In this document: in pieces, positions 16,553 through 24,675 of the stretch
Layout of the letters: each line of letters opens with the position of its first letter
Position numbering within the stretch: position 1 is the stretch's first letter
Assembly: GCF_014199595.1 (NCBI RefSeq)
Contig: NZ_JACHNX010000001.1
Span: 585,475-649,474, forward strand
DNA length: 64,000 nucleotides
Reading direction: 5' to 3'
Source: Sphingomonas yabuuchiae
GTDB lineage: Bacteria > Pseudomonadota > Alphaproteobacteria > Sphingomonadales > Sphingomonadaceae
Notes under the pieces: model-generated
Databases searched by the model: none
The model's input: the letters and a program-made list of their open reading frames with translations, nothing else
Told to the model about the DNA's origin: nothing
Translations under genes and position numbers: made by a program

Positions 16553-18149
16553 CGACGCGCAGCCCCTCCCCACGGGCGACACCGTCCCCCTGCCGCTGGG
16601 CACGCCCCTCCCGCAGGTGGATGGGGATGGGGGAGGGCCACCCGCTCTCCCGCTCCCGACACCCGACGAAGCGCTGGAGCTGGTCGCCCCGCTGACCATT
16701 CCTTACGCCTTCGCGCGCAAGTTCGGCACGGTCGTCCACACCGCCGACCCGCTGACCATCGCCCTTCGCGAAGGCGCGGACCCGCGCGCGCTGATCGAGC
16801 TGCGCCGCCATATCGGCCGTCCCTTCGCCATCGCGCGCGTGGAAGGCCCCGCCTTCGACCGGCTGTTGTCGGATGCCTATGCGATGGACGGACAGGCGAC
16901 CGCCATCGCGGCGGTGGGCATGGGCGACGAGCTGGACATGCTGGCCGACGGCATTCCGACCGCCGAGGATCTCCTCGACACCGCCGACGACGCGCCCGCG
17001 ATCCGGCTGATCAACGGCATCATCGCCGACGCCGCGCGCAACGGCGTGTCGGACATTCATATCGAGCCGTACGAGACCGGCCTCGTCGTCCGGATGCGCA
17101 TCGACGGCGTGCTGCGTGAGACGCTGCGCATGCCGCCGCACGTCGCCCCCGTGGTGGTCAGCCGCATCAAGGTCATGGCCCGGCTCGACATCGCCGAGCG
17201 GCGGGTGCCGCAGGACGGGCGCATGGCGCTGACCTTGGGCGGCAAGCTGCTCGACGTGCGCGTCTCGACGCTGCCCAGTCGCGCGGGGGAACGCGTGGTG
17301 CTGCGTATCCTCGACAAGGAGAATGCGGGGATCGACCTCGACGCGCTGGGCATGAACCCGGCGATGTACGCGCTGCTGCGCGAGGCGCTGAGCGAACCCA
17401 ACGGCATCATCCTTGTCACCGGGCCGACCGGCTCGGGCAAGACGACCAGCCTCTATGCGGCGCTGCGCCTGCTGAACGATGGCAGCCGCAACATCCTGAC
17501 CGTCGAGGACCCGGTCGAATATGCGGTCGAGGGCGTGGGCCAGACCCAGGTCAACGCCAAGGTCGGCCTGACCTTCGCGGCGGGCCTGCGCGCGATCCTG
17601 CGCCAGGACCCGGACGTGGTGATGGTCGGCGAAATCCGCGACCGTGAGACGGCCGAGATCGCGGTGCAGGCCTCGCTCACCGGCCACCTCGTGCTGTCGA
17701 CCGTCCACACCAACGACGCAGTCGGGGCGATCACCCGGATGCGGGACATGAAGGTCGAGCCGTTCCTGCTCGCCTCCACTTTGCGCGCCGTGATCGCGCA
17801 GCGGCTGGTGCGGCGGCTGTGCCCGGCGTGCAGGCGCCCGGTCGAGGCGAAGGAAACCGTCGCGCCGCTGCTCGGCATCGATGCCCATGCCACCGTGTAC
17901 GAGGCGGTCGGCTGTGCGCAATGCAACGGCAGCGGTTACAAGGGCCGGACCGGCGTCTATGAAGCGGTGCGCGTCGACGACACCATCCGGCGGTTGATCA
18001 ACGAAGGCGGCGACGAACAGGCGATCGCCGCGCACGCCTTTGCCAGGCAACAGCCGTTGGCGGCGGTGGCGCGGACGCTGGTGCTGGACGGTGTGACCAC
18101 GGCGGAGGAAGCCATCCGCGTATCCCGCCGCGACTCCGACGCGGGGTGA
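16545..18149 (+). CDS. gspE: type II secretion ATPase GspE
   Basis: A 534-residue cytoplasmic ATPase that powers pseudopilus assembly. Walker A TGPTGSGKTTS lies near residue 292, the Asp box/Walker B is RQDPDVVMVGEIRDRETAEI, the His box is LVLSTVHTNDAVGA, and a zinc-binding CPACRRP / CAQCNGSGYKGRTG motif lies at ~425-465. It overlaps gspD by 8 bases. The first ~45 residues are unusual (Pro/Gly/Asp-rich, GTPLPQVDGDGGGPP); the DNA there (about 16608-16650) closely resembles the family-C palindromic repeats, so part of the N-terminus looks repeat-derived. Confidence 0.95.
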   Translation: MTDDAQPLPTGDTVPLPLGTPLPQVDGDGGGPPALPLPTPDEALELVAPLTIPYAFARKFGTVVHTADPLTIALREGADPRALIELRRHIGRPFAIARVEGPAFDRLLSDAYAMDGQATAIAAVGMGDELDMLADGIPTAEDLLDTADDAPAIRLINGIIADAARNGVSDIHIEPYETGLVVRMRIDGVLRETLRMPPHVAPVVVSRIKVMARLDIAERRVPQDGRMALTLGGKLLDVRVSTLPSRAGERVVLRILDKENAGIDLDALGMNPAMYALLREALSEPNGIILVTGPTGSGKTTSLYAALRLLNDGSRNILTVEDPVEYAVEGVGQTQVNAKVGLTFAAGLRAILRQDPDVVMVGEIRDRETAEIAVQASLTGHLVLSTVHTNDAVGAITRMRDMKVEPFLLASTLRAVIAQRLVRRLCPACRRPVEAKETVAPLLGIDAHATVYEAVGCAQCNGSGYKGRTGVYEAVRVDDTIRRLINEGGDEQAIAAHAFARQQPLAAVARTLVLDGVTTAEEAIRVSRRDSDAG

Positions 18150-18182
18150 GGGGGATGGTCGTATTCCCATCTTCAGCCGCCA

Positions 18183-18518
18183 CCCCGGCGAAGGCCGGGG
18201 TCCAGTCGTCATGCCGTTTGTGGTTGGGAACGGACGGCGGCTCAAAGCTCTTGGGTTCACGCGGAGACGCGGAGACGCGGAGAGATAATGAGTTCGCGCA
18301 GAGGCGCAGAGGACGCAGAGACGTCGTACCCGCCGCGCCAGCGGCCCTCTTGCCTCTGCCGGTTATAGATGCAGTGCGCTGCCGCGCACGAGACACCTCT
18401 GCGCCCTCCGCGCCTCTGCGCGAACATCTCTTTCTTCTCCGCGTCTCCGCGTCTTCGCATGAAATAGAATGGCGATCCTGCATGCCTCGAAGCCACTGGG
18501 CCCCCGCCTTCGCGGGGG
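18183..18518. repeat. nested palindromic element between gspE and gspF
   Basis: The 396-base gspE-gspF gap holds no gene. Outer arms are family-A palindromes (CCCCGGCGAAGGCCGGGG at 18183-18200 and CCCCCGCCTTCGCGGGGG at 18501-18518), in inverted orientation. Inside lies a second, different inverted repeat of about 65 bases per arm (18256-18321 and 18395-18460) built on CGCGGAGACGCGGAGA and CGCAGAGGCGCAGAGG. It looks like one repeat inserted within another. The RNA would fold into one long hairpin between two operon genes. Confidence 0.85.
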
Positions 18519-18545
18519 AACAGGGGTGTGGGAAGGCGCACTGAC

Positions 18546-19769
18546 ATGGCCGGGTTCGATTATGTCGCCATCGACACGAAGGGCGCGGAGAAGCGGGGCT
18601 TCATTCCTGCCGAAACCAGCGATGCCGCCCGGGCTGCGCTGGAGAAGCAGCGGCTGTACGTCGTCTCGGTCAAGCCGGGGAGCGGCGATACAGCCGAGCG
18701 CCGCCCGCTGTTCGGGCTCAAGCTCGGCCGCGCGCGCATGTCGGTCAAGCAGTTGACGTTGTTTACCCGCCAGCTCGCCACGCTCAACCGCGTTTCGCCG
18801 CTGGAGGAGTCTCTGCGCACCATCACCCGCCAGACCGAGCAGGAGCGGGTGCGTGCGATCGTCGCGACGGTGCACCAGGGCGTCACCGAAGGCCGCCGCC
18901 TGGCCGACGCGATGGCGCGCGAGCCCAAGAGCTTCCCCCCGCTCTACCGCGCGATGGTCGCGGCTGGGGAGAGTTCGGGGACGCTGCCGACCATTCTCGA
19001 ACGGCTCGCCGCGCTGCTGGAGCGGCAGGCGGAGATTCGCGGCAAGCTGATCACCGCACTCGCCTATCCGACGATCCTTGCGGTGGTCGCGCTGGGCGTC
19101 GTCACCGCGCTGATGATGTTCGTCGTGCCGCAGGTGGTCGAGCAGTTCGATACGGTCGGGCAGGAGCTGCCCTTCCTGACGCGCATGGTCATCACCGTGT
19201 CGGACCTGTTGGTCGGCTGGTGGTGGCTGATGGCGGGGATCGTCGTTATCGCGGGGGTCGGTTTCTGGCGTGCGCTGAAGGTGCCGTCGATCCGGCTGTC
19301 CTTCGATAGCTGGCTGCTGAAGCTGCCGCTGCTGGGCCGGTTGCTGCGCGACCTGCACGCGGCGCGGATGGCGCGCACGCTGGGGACGATGGTGGCGAGC
19401 CGGTTGCCGTTGCTGGAGGGGCTGACCCTGACGGCAGGCACGATCCACAATCGCCGTCTGCGCGTCGCCTCCGATGCGATCGTCGATTCGATCCGGGGCG
19501 GCGGCAGCCTGTCGGCCGCGATGCGGCGGGCGGGCGTGTTCCCGCCCTTGCTCACCTATCTGGCCGCCAGCGGCGAGGCGGCGGGGCGGCTGGACGAGAT
19601 GCTGGAGCGCGCCGCCGATTATCTGGAGCGCGAATTCGACCGCTTCACCGCCACCGCGCTGTCGCTGCTGGAGCCCGCGATCATCGTCGTGATGGGCGGC
19701 GTGGTCGCCACCATCGTGCTATCCATCCTGCTGCCCATTCTCCAGCTCAACACGCTGGCCGGTCAATAA
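18546..19769 (+). CDS. gspF: type II secretion inner-membrane platform protein GspF
   Basis: A 407-residue polytopic protein with two T2SSF repeats: residues ~65-190 (LTLFTRQLATLNRVSPLEESL, then MVAAGESSGTLPTILERLA) and ~265-390 (MARTLGTMVASRLPLLEGLTL, then YLAASGEAAGRLDEMLERA). Membrane helices lie at ~168-190, ~218-240 and ~378-400. It forms the platform that couples GspE to pseudopilus assembly. I chose ATG 18546 (MAGFDYVAID, the standard GspF beginning). It is separated from gspE by the nested palindrome, so it may depend on read-through. Confidence 0.95.
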   Translation: MAGFDYVAIDTKGAEKRGFIPAETSDAARAALEKQRLYVVSVKPGSGDTAERRPLFGLKLGRARMSVKQLTLFTRQLATLNRVSPLEESLRTITRQTEQERVRAIVATVHQGVTEGRRLADAMAREPKSFPPLYRAMVAAGESSGTLPTILERLAALLERQAEIRGKLITALAYPTILAVVALGVVTALMMFVVPQVVEQFDTVGQELPFLTRMVITVSDLLVGWWWLMAGIVVIAGVGFWRALKVPSIRLSFDSWLLKLPLLGRLLRDLHAARMARTLGTMVASRLPLLEGLTLTAGTIHNRRLRVASDAIVDSIRGGGSLSAAMRRAGVFPPLLTYLAASGEAAGRLDEMLERAADYLEREFDRFTATALSLLEPAIIVVMGGVVATIVLSILLPILQLNTLAGQ

Positions 19770-19781
19770 GAGGACATGTTG

Positions 19782-20237
19782 ATGCGTAACCCCCACCGCC
19801 GTCCGATCCGCCGCAAGCGTCCGGCCAACGGCTTTACTCTGGTTGAGCTGATGGTCGTGATCGTCATCATCGGCCTGCTGGCGACGATCGTGGCGCTGAA
19901 CGTGCTCCCCTCGGGCGACACGGCCAAGATCCAGAAGGCCAAGGCCGATATCTCGAACATCGAGACGGGGCTGGAGATGTACAAGCTCCAGAACCTGACC
20001 TTCCCGACCACGGCGCAGGGGTTGCCCGCGCTGGTGTCGATGCCCGCCGGGCTTGCCGATCCGTCGCGCTATCAGAAGGGCGGTTATCTGAAGAAGCTGC
20101 CCGAAGATCCCTGGGGCCGCCCCTATCTCTATGCCTCGCCCGGCCAGCATGGCGAGGCGGATATCTGGACGTACGGCGCCGACGGTAAGGAAGGCGGCGA
20201 AGGCGTCAACGCGGATATCGGCAACTGGGATAAGTGA
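19782..20237 (+). CDS. gspG: major pseudopilin GspG
   Basis: A 151-residue type IV-like pseudopilin. The leader is short and basic (RNPHRRPIRRKRPANG), cleavage falls before FTLVELMVVIVIIGLLATIVA, and Glu5 of the mature protein is present. The C-terminal part has the GspG calcium-site region (LPEDPWGRPYLYASPG, then DIWTYGADGKEGGEGVNADI). The AAGAGGA site fits ATG 19782 (7-base spacing) better than ATG 19776. This normal 16-17-residue leader contrasts with the very long leaders of gspH, gspI and gspJ. Confidence 0.95.
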   Translation: MRNPHRRPIRRKRPANGFTLVELMVVIVIIGLLATIVALNVLPSGDTAKIQKAKADISNIETGLEMYKLQNLTFPTTAQGLPALVSMPAGLADPSRYQKGGYLKKLPEDPWGRPYLYASPGQHGEADIWTYGADGKEGGEGVNADIGNWDK

Positions 20238-20845
20238 TGACGCGGCCCCGCCTCGATGCCGGGGACGGAAGCGGGCGGGGCCTGCTTGGCGAGGACGAAA
20301 CGTGGCCTTCGACTTCGCTCAGGCTGAACGGGACGGAGGATCCGTACTCAACCTCCGTTCGCACTGAGCGAAGTCGAAGTGCTCGAGCTGACCTTACCCC
20401 AAGGCGCGCTACCGGCTTCACCCTGGTCGAACTGATGATCGTCATCACCGTGATCGGCTTGGCCTCGGCGGTGGCGGTGCTGTCGCTGCCCGACCGACGG
20501 GGGCGAGTAACCGACGAGGCGTTGAAATTCGCCGCCCGCGTCCGCGCCGCGCATGACGTGGCGGTTGTCGAGGCGTCGCCGGTCAGCATCTGGGTCACGC
20601 GCGGCGGCTATGGCTTTGATCGACGGGCGGACGGTGCGTGGAGCCCTATGACCGCCAAACCCCTGCGCGTCGCGCAATGGGAGGACGGCACCCAGGCGGC
20701 GATTCCCGACGCAAGCGGCCGGGTGCGGATCACCTTCGACGTGACGGGCTTGGCGGACCGCCCGGTCGAACTGCGTCTGACGCGCGAGCGGGCGAGCAGC
20801 ATCGTGCGGATCGGCGCGGACGGAACGGTGCGCGTCGATGGGTAA
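20237..20845 (+). CDS. gspH: minor pseudopilin GspH with a repeat-derived long leader
   Basis: A 202-residue pseudopilin. Its N-methylation motif is GFTLVELMIVITVIGLASAVAVLSLP, with C-terminal beta segments typical of GspH (VRAAHDVAVVEASPVSIWV). Start ATG 20237 shares its A with the gspG stop (TGATG). This gives a leader of about 60 residues, far longer than usual, rich in Arg, Ser and Asp. The leader DNA contains two inverted family-B repeat copies (20307-20331 and 20355-20379), so the leader is largely repeat-encoded. No in-frame ATG lies nearer the cleavage site, so the real start is uncertain. Confidence 0.85.
   Translation: MTRPRLDAGDGSGRGLLGEDETWPSTSLRLNGTEDPYSTSVRTERSRSARADLTPRRATGFTLVELMIVITVIGLASAVAVLSLPDRRGRVTDEALKFAARVRAAHDVAVVEASPVSIWVTRGGYGFDRRADGAWSPMTAKPLRVAQWEDGTQAAIPDASGRVRITFDVTGLADRPVELRLTRERASSIVRIGADGTVRVDG
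20307..20379. repeat. inverted pair of family-B repeats inside gspH
   Basis: Copy 20307-20331 reads CTTCGACTTCGCTCAG...TGAACGG; copy 20355-20379 is its reverse complement with small changes. Together they fold into a hairpin with a ~23-base loop. The frame stays open through both. Confidence 0.85.
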
Positions 20846-21359
20846 GTCATCCCAAATTCCTCCCCTGCAAGGGGAGGGGGACCATGCGCAGCATGGTGGA
20901 GGGGTGTCCCGCTATCGAGAGCGCGACACCCCTCCGTCGGGCCTTCGGCCCGCCACCTCCCCTTGCAGGGGAGGAAAGGAATCGGGCTTCACCCTGATCG
21001 AGATCATGGTCGCGCTGGCTGTCTTCAGCCTGGCGGCGATGGCGCTGGTGAGGCTGGAGAGCGAGACGATCCGCGGTGCGTCGATCCTGGACGAGACCGT
21101 CGTGGCGCAGATGGTCGCCCGCAATGTCGCCATCGCCGCCGTCACCGACCCGCAGGCTCCGGCGCTGGGTCGGACGACGGGTGCGGAGGTCAATGGCGGG
21201 CGCAGCTGGAAATGGACCCGGATCGTCAGCGGCACGGGCGACGCGCGGGTCGTGCGCATCGATGTGGCGGTGGCGAATGCGGGTGGCCGGATCACCGGGC
21301 GGATGACGATGGTCCGCCCCCCCATGGCCGCGCCGCCGATTGGGGTGGCGGGGTCGTGA
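20838..21359 (+). CDS. gspI: minor pseudopilin GspI with a repeat-derived long leader
   Basis: A 173-residue pseudopilin. The mature part begins FTLIEIMVALAVFSLAAMALV and continues with GspI-typical DETVVAQMVARNVAIAAVTD and GRSWKWTRIVSGTGD. Its start overlaps the gspH stop by 8 bases. The leader is 50 residues (GKSSQIPPLQGEGDHAQHGG through SPCRGGKESG) and is encoded almost entirely by a family-C palindromic element (20857-20976). Normal GspI leaders are about 6-10 residues. Whether the prepilin peptidase accepts it, or an internal start is used, cannot be told. Confidence 0.88.
   Translation: MGKSSQIPPLQGEGDHAQHGGGVSRYRERDTPPSGLRPATSPCRGGKESGFTLIEIMVALAVFSLAAMALVRLESETIRGASILDETVVAQMVARNVAIAAVTDPQAPALGRTTGAEVNGGRSWKWTRIVSGTGDARVVRIDVAVANAGGRITGRMTMVRPPMAAPPIGVAGS
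20857..20976. repeat. 120-base family-C palindromic element inside gspI
   Basis: Terminal 21-base arms (20857-20877, 20956-20976; core CCTCCCCTTGCAGGGGAGG) are perfect inverted repeats and each is itself palindromic. Inside are an 11-bp perfect stem GGAGGGGTGTC / GACACCCCTCC (20898-20908, 20925-20935) and small hairpins (ATGCGCAGCAT; GGGCCTTCGGCCC). It lies in frame within the gspI leader. Confidence 0.9.
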
Positions 21360-22141
21360 CCTGCCGTTCAAAGGGCAATCCGTTCCCCGGCGGAGGCCGG
21401 GGCCCAGTTGCCATGAACCCAAAGGGTAGGGGTGAACGTCACTACTCTCCTCGAATGACATCGCAACTGGGCCCCGGCCTCCGCCGGGGAACAAGGGCTG
21501 GGTGCCCTAACGGCTTCACCCTGGTCGAGGTGATGGTCGCGCTGCTCATCTTCTCGATGCTGGCGGCGGCGGCCGTCGCGATCCTGTCGCTCAGCGTCCG
21601 GGCCCAAGGGGTGACGGGGCAGAAGCTCGACGCGATGGCGGCGGTCAGTCGGACGACCGCGATCCTGTCCGCCGATCTGGCGCAGGCGGTGGACCGCCCG
21701 ACGCGCGACGAGGGCGGCGTGCTGACGCCCGCCATGGTGGCGGGGCCGGATGCGATGCGGCTGGTGCGCGGCGGCTGGAGCAATCTCGACAATGCGGCGC
21801 GGCCTTCGGTGCAGAAGGTCGCCTATCGCCTGAACGGTGACGTGCTGGAGCGGGTGGCCTGGCCGCTGCTCGACGGCGCCGCACCGATGGAGCCCGCCGC
21901 ACTGATGGACCATGTCCGCGAATTGCACCTGCGTTATCGCTTCAATGGCGCGTGGCTCGACCAGTGGCAGGGGCAGCCGGGCGTCGCCCTGCCGCAGGCG
22001 GCGGAGGTCACGATCGTGCGCGACGACGGCATGATCTATCGCCAGCTTTTCCTGGTCGGCACCGGCTATGTCGGCGTCCCGAACCTGCCGAATCCTACGC
22101 CGACGCCTACGCCCAGTCCCACGCCGACGCCCAATGGCTAG
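21356..22141 (+). CDS. gspJ: minor pseudopilin GspJ with a repeat-derived long leader
   Basis: Up to 261 residues. The N-methylation segment GFTLVEVMVALLIFSMLAAAAVAIL is followed by GspJ-type sequence (LDAMAAVSRTTAILSADLAQAV, then VAYRLNGDVLERVAWPLLDG). The tail is a Pro/Thr repeat (TPTPTPSPTPTPNG). The GTG start 21356 overlaps the gspI stop (GTGA), matching the coupled starts of this operon, and gives a leader of about 53 residues. An ATG at 21455 would give a 20-residue leader but has no visible ribosome-binding site. The leader DNA is a family-A inverted repeat pair. Confidence 0.85.
   Translation: MTCRSKGNPFPGGGRGPVAMNPKGRGERHYSPRMTSQLGPGLRRGTRAGCPNGFTLVEVMVALLIFSMLAAAAVAILSLSVRAQGVTGQKLDAMAAVSRTTAILSADLAQAVDRPTRDEGGVLTPAMVAGPDAMRLVRGGWSNLDNAARPSVQKVAYRLNGDVLERVAWPLLDGAAPMEPAALMDHVRELHLRYRFNGAWLDQWQGQPGVALPQAAEVTIVRDDGMIYRQLFLVGTGYVGVPNLPNPTPTPTPSPTPTPNG
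21382..21492. repeat. inverted family-A repeat pair inside gspJ leader
   Basis: Arms of about 31 bases (21382-21414 and 21457-21491) centred on CCCCGGCGGAGGCCGGGG, each followed by CCAGTTGC, are near-perfect inverted copies separated by about 40 bases. The reading frame is open through both. Confidence 0.88.
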
Positions 22142-23123
22142 ACCCATGCCGCCAGCGGGCGAGCGCGGGGCCGCGCTGCTGACCGTCTTGATTCTGGTCG
22201 CCGTCATCGCGGTGCTGGCCGCGACTGCGCTGGAAAAGCTGCGCCTGTCGACGCGGCTCGGCGGCAATGCGGTGGCGATCGAGCAGGCACGCGGTTTCGC
22301 CTATGCCGCCGAGGCGCTGGCGATCATCCGGATCGGCGATCTGCTGGAGCGCGCCCAAGGCAAGGTGTCGCTGCTCGGCGGGTGGAGTGACCGGCCCTTC
22401 GCATTGCCGCTGGGCGAGGTGGCGGGCGGAAGCAGTGCCGTCGCGCGGGTGACGGACGGAGGCAATTGCTTCAACCTGAACGGCCTGGCGCAGGACCTGC
22501 CCGGCCAGCCCGGCACGCTGATCGGCAATGCGGTCGAGGTCGCGCATTTCGCCAAGCTGATGCGGCTGCTGAACGTGCCCGGCCAGGTCGCGCAACAGGT
22601 CGCGACCGCTGCGTCGGACTGGATCGACAGCGACCAGAACCCGCAAGGGGGTGGCGCGGAGGACCCCGTCTATCTGGCGCGTGACCCGTCCTATCGGACC
22701 GGCGGCGCGATGATGGCGGATGTCAGCGAGCTGCGCATGGTCAGTGGCGTCACGCCCGAACTCTATGCCCAGCTTCGCCCCTGGCTCTGCACCCTGCCCG
22801 AGGCGAAGCCGACGACGGTCAACATCAACACGCTGGCCCCCGAACAGGCGCCTTTGGTCGCCATGGCGCAGGCCGATACGATTTCGCCCGGCGCCATCGC
22901 CCAGGCCCTTTTGCGCCGCCCGCCGCAAGGCTATGCGGACGTGAGCGCCTTCTGGGCGCAGATACCGGGGGCGAGCGGAGGCGGCGGCGTGGCGGTGACG
23001 ACGCGCTGGTTCAACTTGCGGATCGATGTCGGTCTGGGCAGCGTGACGGTACAGGAGCGCGCGCTGGTCGATGCCACGCGACAGCCGCCGCGACTGGTGG
23101 CGCGGATTTGGGGGGAAGAGTGA
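22134..23123 (+). CDS. gspK: minor pseudopilin GspK
   Basis: A 329-residue pseudopilin-tip protein. The short leader ends RG before AALLTVLILVAVIAVLAATALEKL; GspK characteristically lacks the mature Glu5. The large alpha-helical insert of GspK is visible (VAHFAKLMRLLNVPGQVAQQ, then ASDWIDSDQNPQGGGAEDPVY, then YRTGGAMMADVSELRMVSGV) followed by LPEAKPTTVNINTLAPEQAPLVA. The start overlaps the gspJ stop by 8 bases. GspK caps the pseudopilus with GspI and GspJ. No repeat lies in its leader. Confidence 0.92.
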   Translation: MARPMPPAGERGAALLTVLILVAVIAVLAATALEKLRLSTRLGGNAVAIEQARGFAYAAEALAIIRIGDLLERAQGKVSLLGGWSDRPFALPLGEVAGGSSAVARVTDGGNCFNLNGLAQDLPGQPGTLIGNAVEVAHFAKLMRLLNVPGQVAQQVATAASDWIDSDQNPQGGGAEDPVYLARDPSYRTGGAMMADVSELRMVSGVTPELYAQLRPWLCTLPEAKPTTVNINTLAPEQAPLVAMAQADTISPGAIAQALLRRPPQGYADVSAFWAQIPGASGGGGVAVTTRWFNLRIDVGLGSVTVQERALVDATRQPPRLVARIWGEE

Positions 23124-24205
23124 TGAGTGCGACCAACCTCCTGTTCTTGCCGCCGGGCGAGGGCGGCGACTATCGCTGGATGCGGATCGAGGACGAACGC
23201 GTCGCCGCCGCCGGAGAGGGCCTGCCGCAGGGGGATGGCGACGTCGTCGCGGTCGCACCCGCCGATGCGGTGTCGCTGCACTGGGCCGAGATTCCCGCCC
23301 GTTCGACGGCACAGGCCGCCGCCGCCGCGAGGCTGCTGGCGGCCGAGGTGAGTGCCGCGCCGATGGACGAACTGCACGTCGCGGTCGGCGAGGACGAGGC
23401 AGGCAGCCGCCCCATCGGCATCGTCAATCGCGGCGCGATGGCGGGCTGGCTGGCGCGGCTGGGCGCGGCGGGGGTCGATCCGGTCGCGGTTGTGCCCGCA
23501 CCGCTGCTGCTGCCGCGCCCCGAAGAGGGTTATGTGCGTGGCGACTTGGCCGGGCAGGGCGTGGTGCGCGGGCGGGCCTCGGGCTTTGCCGACGAGCCCG
23601 GCTTTACCGAGATCGTCACGGGTGACGCGCCGCTCGACGATCTGGACGATGCGGCGGTTACGGCCGCGCTGGGGGCGGTGGCCGCCGCGCCTGCGCTCGA
23701 CCTGCGGCAGGGACCGTTCGCGCGGCGGCGGGGCTTTTCGATCGACTGGCGGCTGGTCAAGCGCCTGGCATGGCTCGGCGTCGCCATCGTCGTCGTCACG
23801 CTGGCGATCGATTTCGTGCGCTGGACCAAGTACAGCTTCGCCGCCGACGCGACCGAGGCGAAGATCGAGCAGATCGCCCGCACCGCCCTGCCGCGTGGTG
23901 AGACCTTGGTCGATGCCGACCGCCAGCTGACCGAGCGATTGTCGGCGGTGCGCGGGCCGGGGCAGGGGTTCAGCCGGACGGCGGCGGCGGTGTTCGCGGC
24001 CGTGCGCGCGGTGCCGGGCACGGAGCTGACCGCCCTCGATTTCCAGCCCAATGGCGACGTCCGGCTCGGCATCGCGGTCGACCGCGAGGCGCTGGCCACC
24101 GATCTCAAACGCGCGATCGAAGTGGAGGGCTTCACCGTCCAGCCCAGCACCTTCGTCGCGGCCAATGGTCGGATCACGGGAGAATTCACGGTGCGCGCAC
24201 GATGA
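23123..24205 (+). CDS. gspL: type II secretion protein GspL
   Basis: A 360-residue protein with a cytosolic actin-like domain (~1-210; LFLPPGEGGDYRWMRIEDERV, then ARLLAAEVSAAPMDELHVAVG), one membrane helix (~213-233: LAWLGVAIVVVTLAIDFV), and a periplasmic ferredoxin-like domain (VPGTELTALDFQPNGDVRLGI). It recruits GspE to the membrane and partners GspM. The ATG shares its A with the gspK stop (TGATG). Confidence 0.92.
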   Translation: MSATNLLFLPPGEGGDYRWMRIEDERVAAAGEGLPQGDGDVVAVAPADAVSLHWAEIPARSTAQAAAAARLLAAEVSAAPMDELHVAVGEDEAGSRPIGIVNRGAMAGWLARLGAAGVDPVAVVPAPLLLPRPEEGYVRGDLAGQGVVRGRASGFADEPGFTEIVTGDAPLDDLDDAAVTAALGAVAAAPALDLRQGPFARRRGFSIDWRLVKRLAWLGVAIVVVTLAIDFVRWTKYSFAADATEAKIEQIARTALPRGETLVDADRQLTERLSAVRGPGQGFSRTAAAVFAAVRAVPGTELTALDFQPNGDVRLGIAVDREALATDLKRAIEVEGFTVQPSTFVAANGRITGEFTVRAR

Positions 24206-24675
24206 AGGCGCTGAAACTCTGGTTCGATGGCCGCTCCCTTCGCGAAAAGCGGCTGCTGCTGGTCATGGGCGCATTGCTGGTCGTGACGCTCCTTTGGGGC
24301 GGGATATTGCGGCCGCTGGGCGACGGCCTGTCGAGCGCGCGCGAGCGTCATGCCGATGCGGTGATCCGACTGGGCGAGGCGCAAGCCGTCGCCGCCGAGT
24401 TGAGTCAGCGCCGCCGCCGTCCGCCCGCACTTTCGGGCACGCTGGCCGATACGGTGCGGCTGTCGGCGGAACAGGCGGGCTTCAGCCTTTCCGCCCTGAC
24501 CGAGGACGGCCCCGGCCGGGTGCGGGCGCAGATCGCGTCGGCCAGACCCGCCGCGCTGACGCCGTGGCTGGCGCGGCTGGAGCGGGGCGGCGTGCTGGTC
24601 GAGCAGGCGACCCTGACCGACAATGGCGACCGGACGGTGGGTGTCGCGCTTCTCTTGCGGACACGGGTGTCCTGA
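24202..24675 (+). CDS. gspM: type II secretion protein GspM
   Basis: A 157-residue bitopic protein: basic cytosolic N-terminus (KLWFDGRSLREKRLL), membrane helix ~20-38 (LVMGALLVVTLLWGGIL), coiled-coil-prone segment, then a small periplasmic ferredoxin-like domain (LSAEQAGFSLSALTEDGPGR, then LTPWLARLERGGVLVEQATL). It stabilises GspL. ATGA overlap with gspL. Confidence 0.9.
   Translation: MKALKLWFDGRSLREKRLLLVMGALLVVTLLWGGILRPLGDGLSSARERHADAVIRLGEAQAVAAELSQRRRRPPALSGTLADTVRLSAEQAGFSLSALTEDGPGRVRAQIASARPAALTPWLARLERGGVLVEQATLTDNGDRTVGVALLLRTRVS

Noticed and set aside
18256..18460. CRISPR-like array from repeated CGCGGAGA words
   Set aside because: The words are contiguous, short and arranged as one inverted pair, without regular spacers or cas genes.
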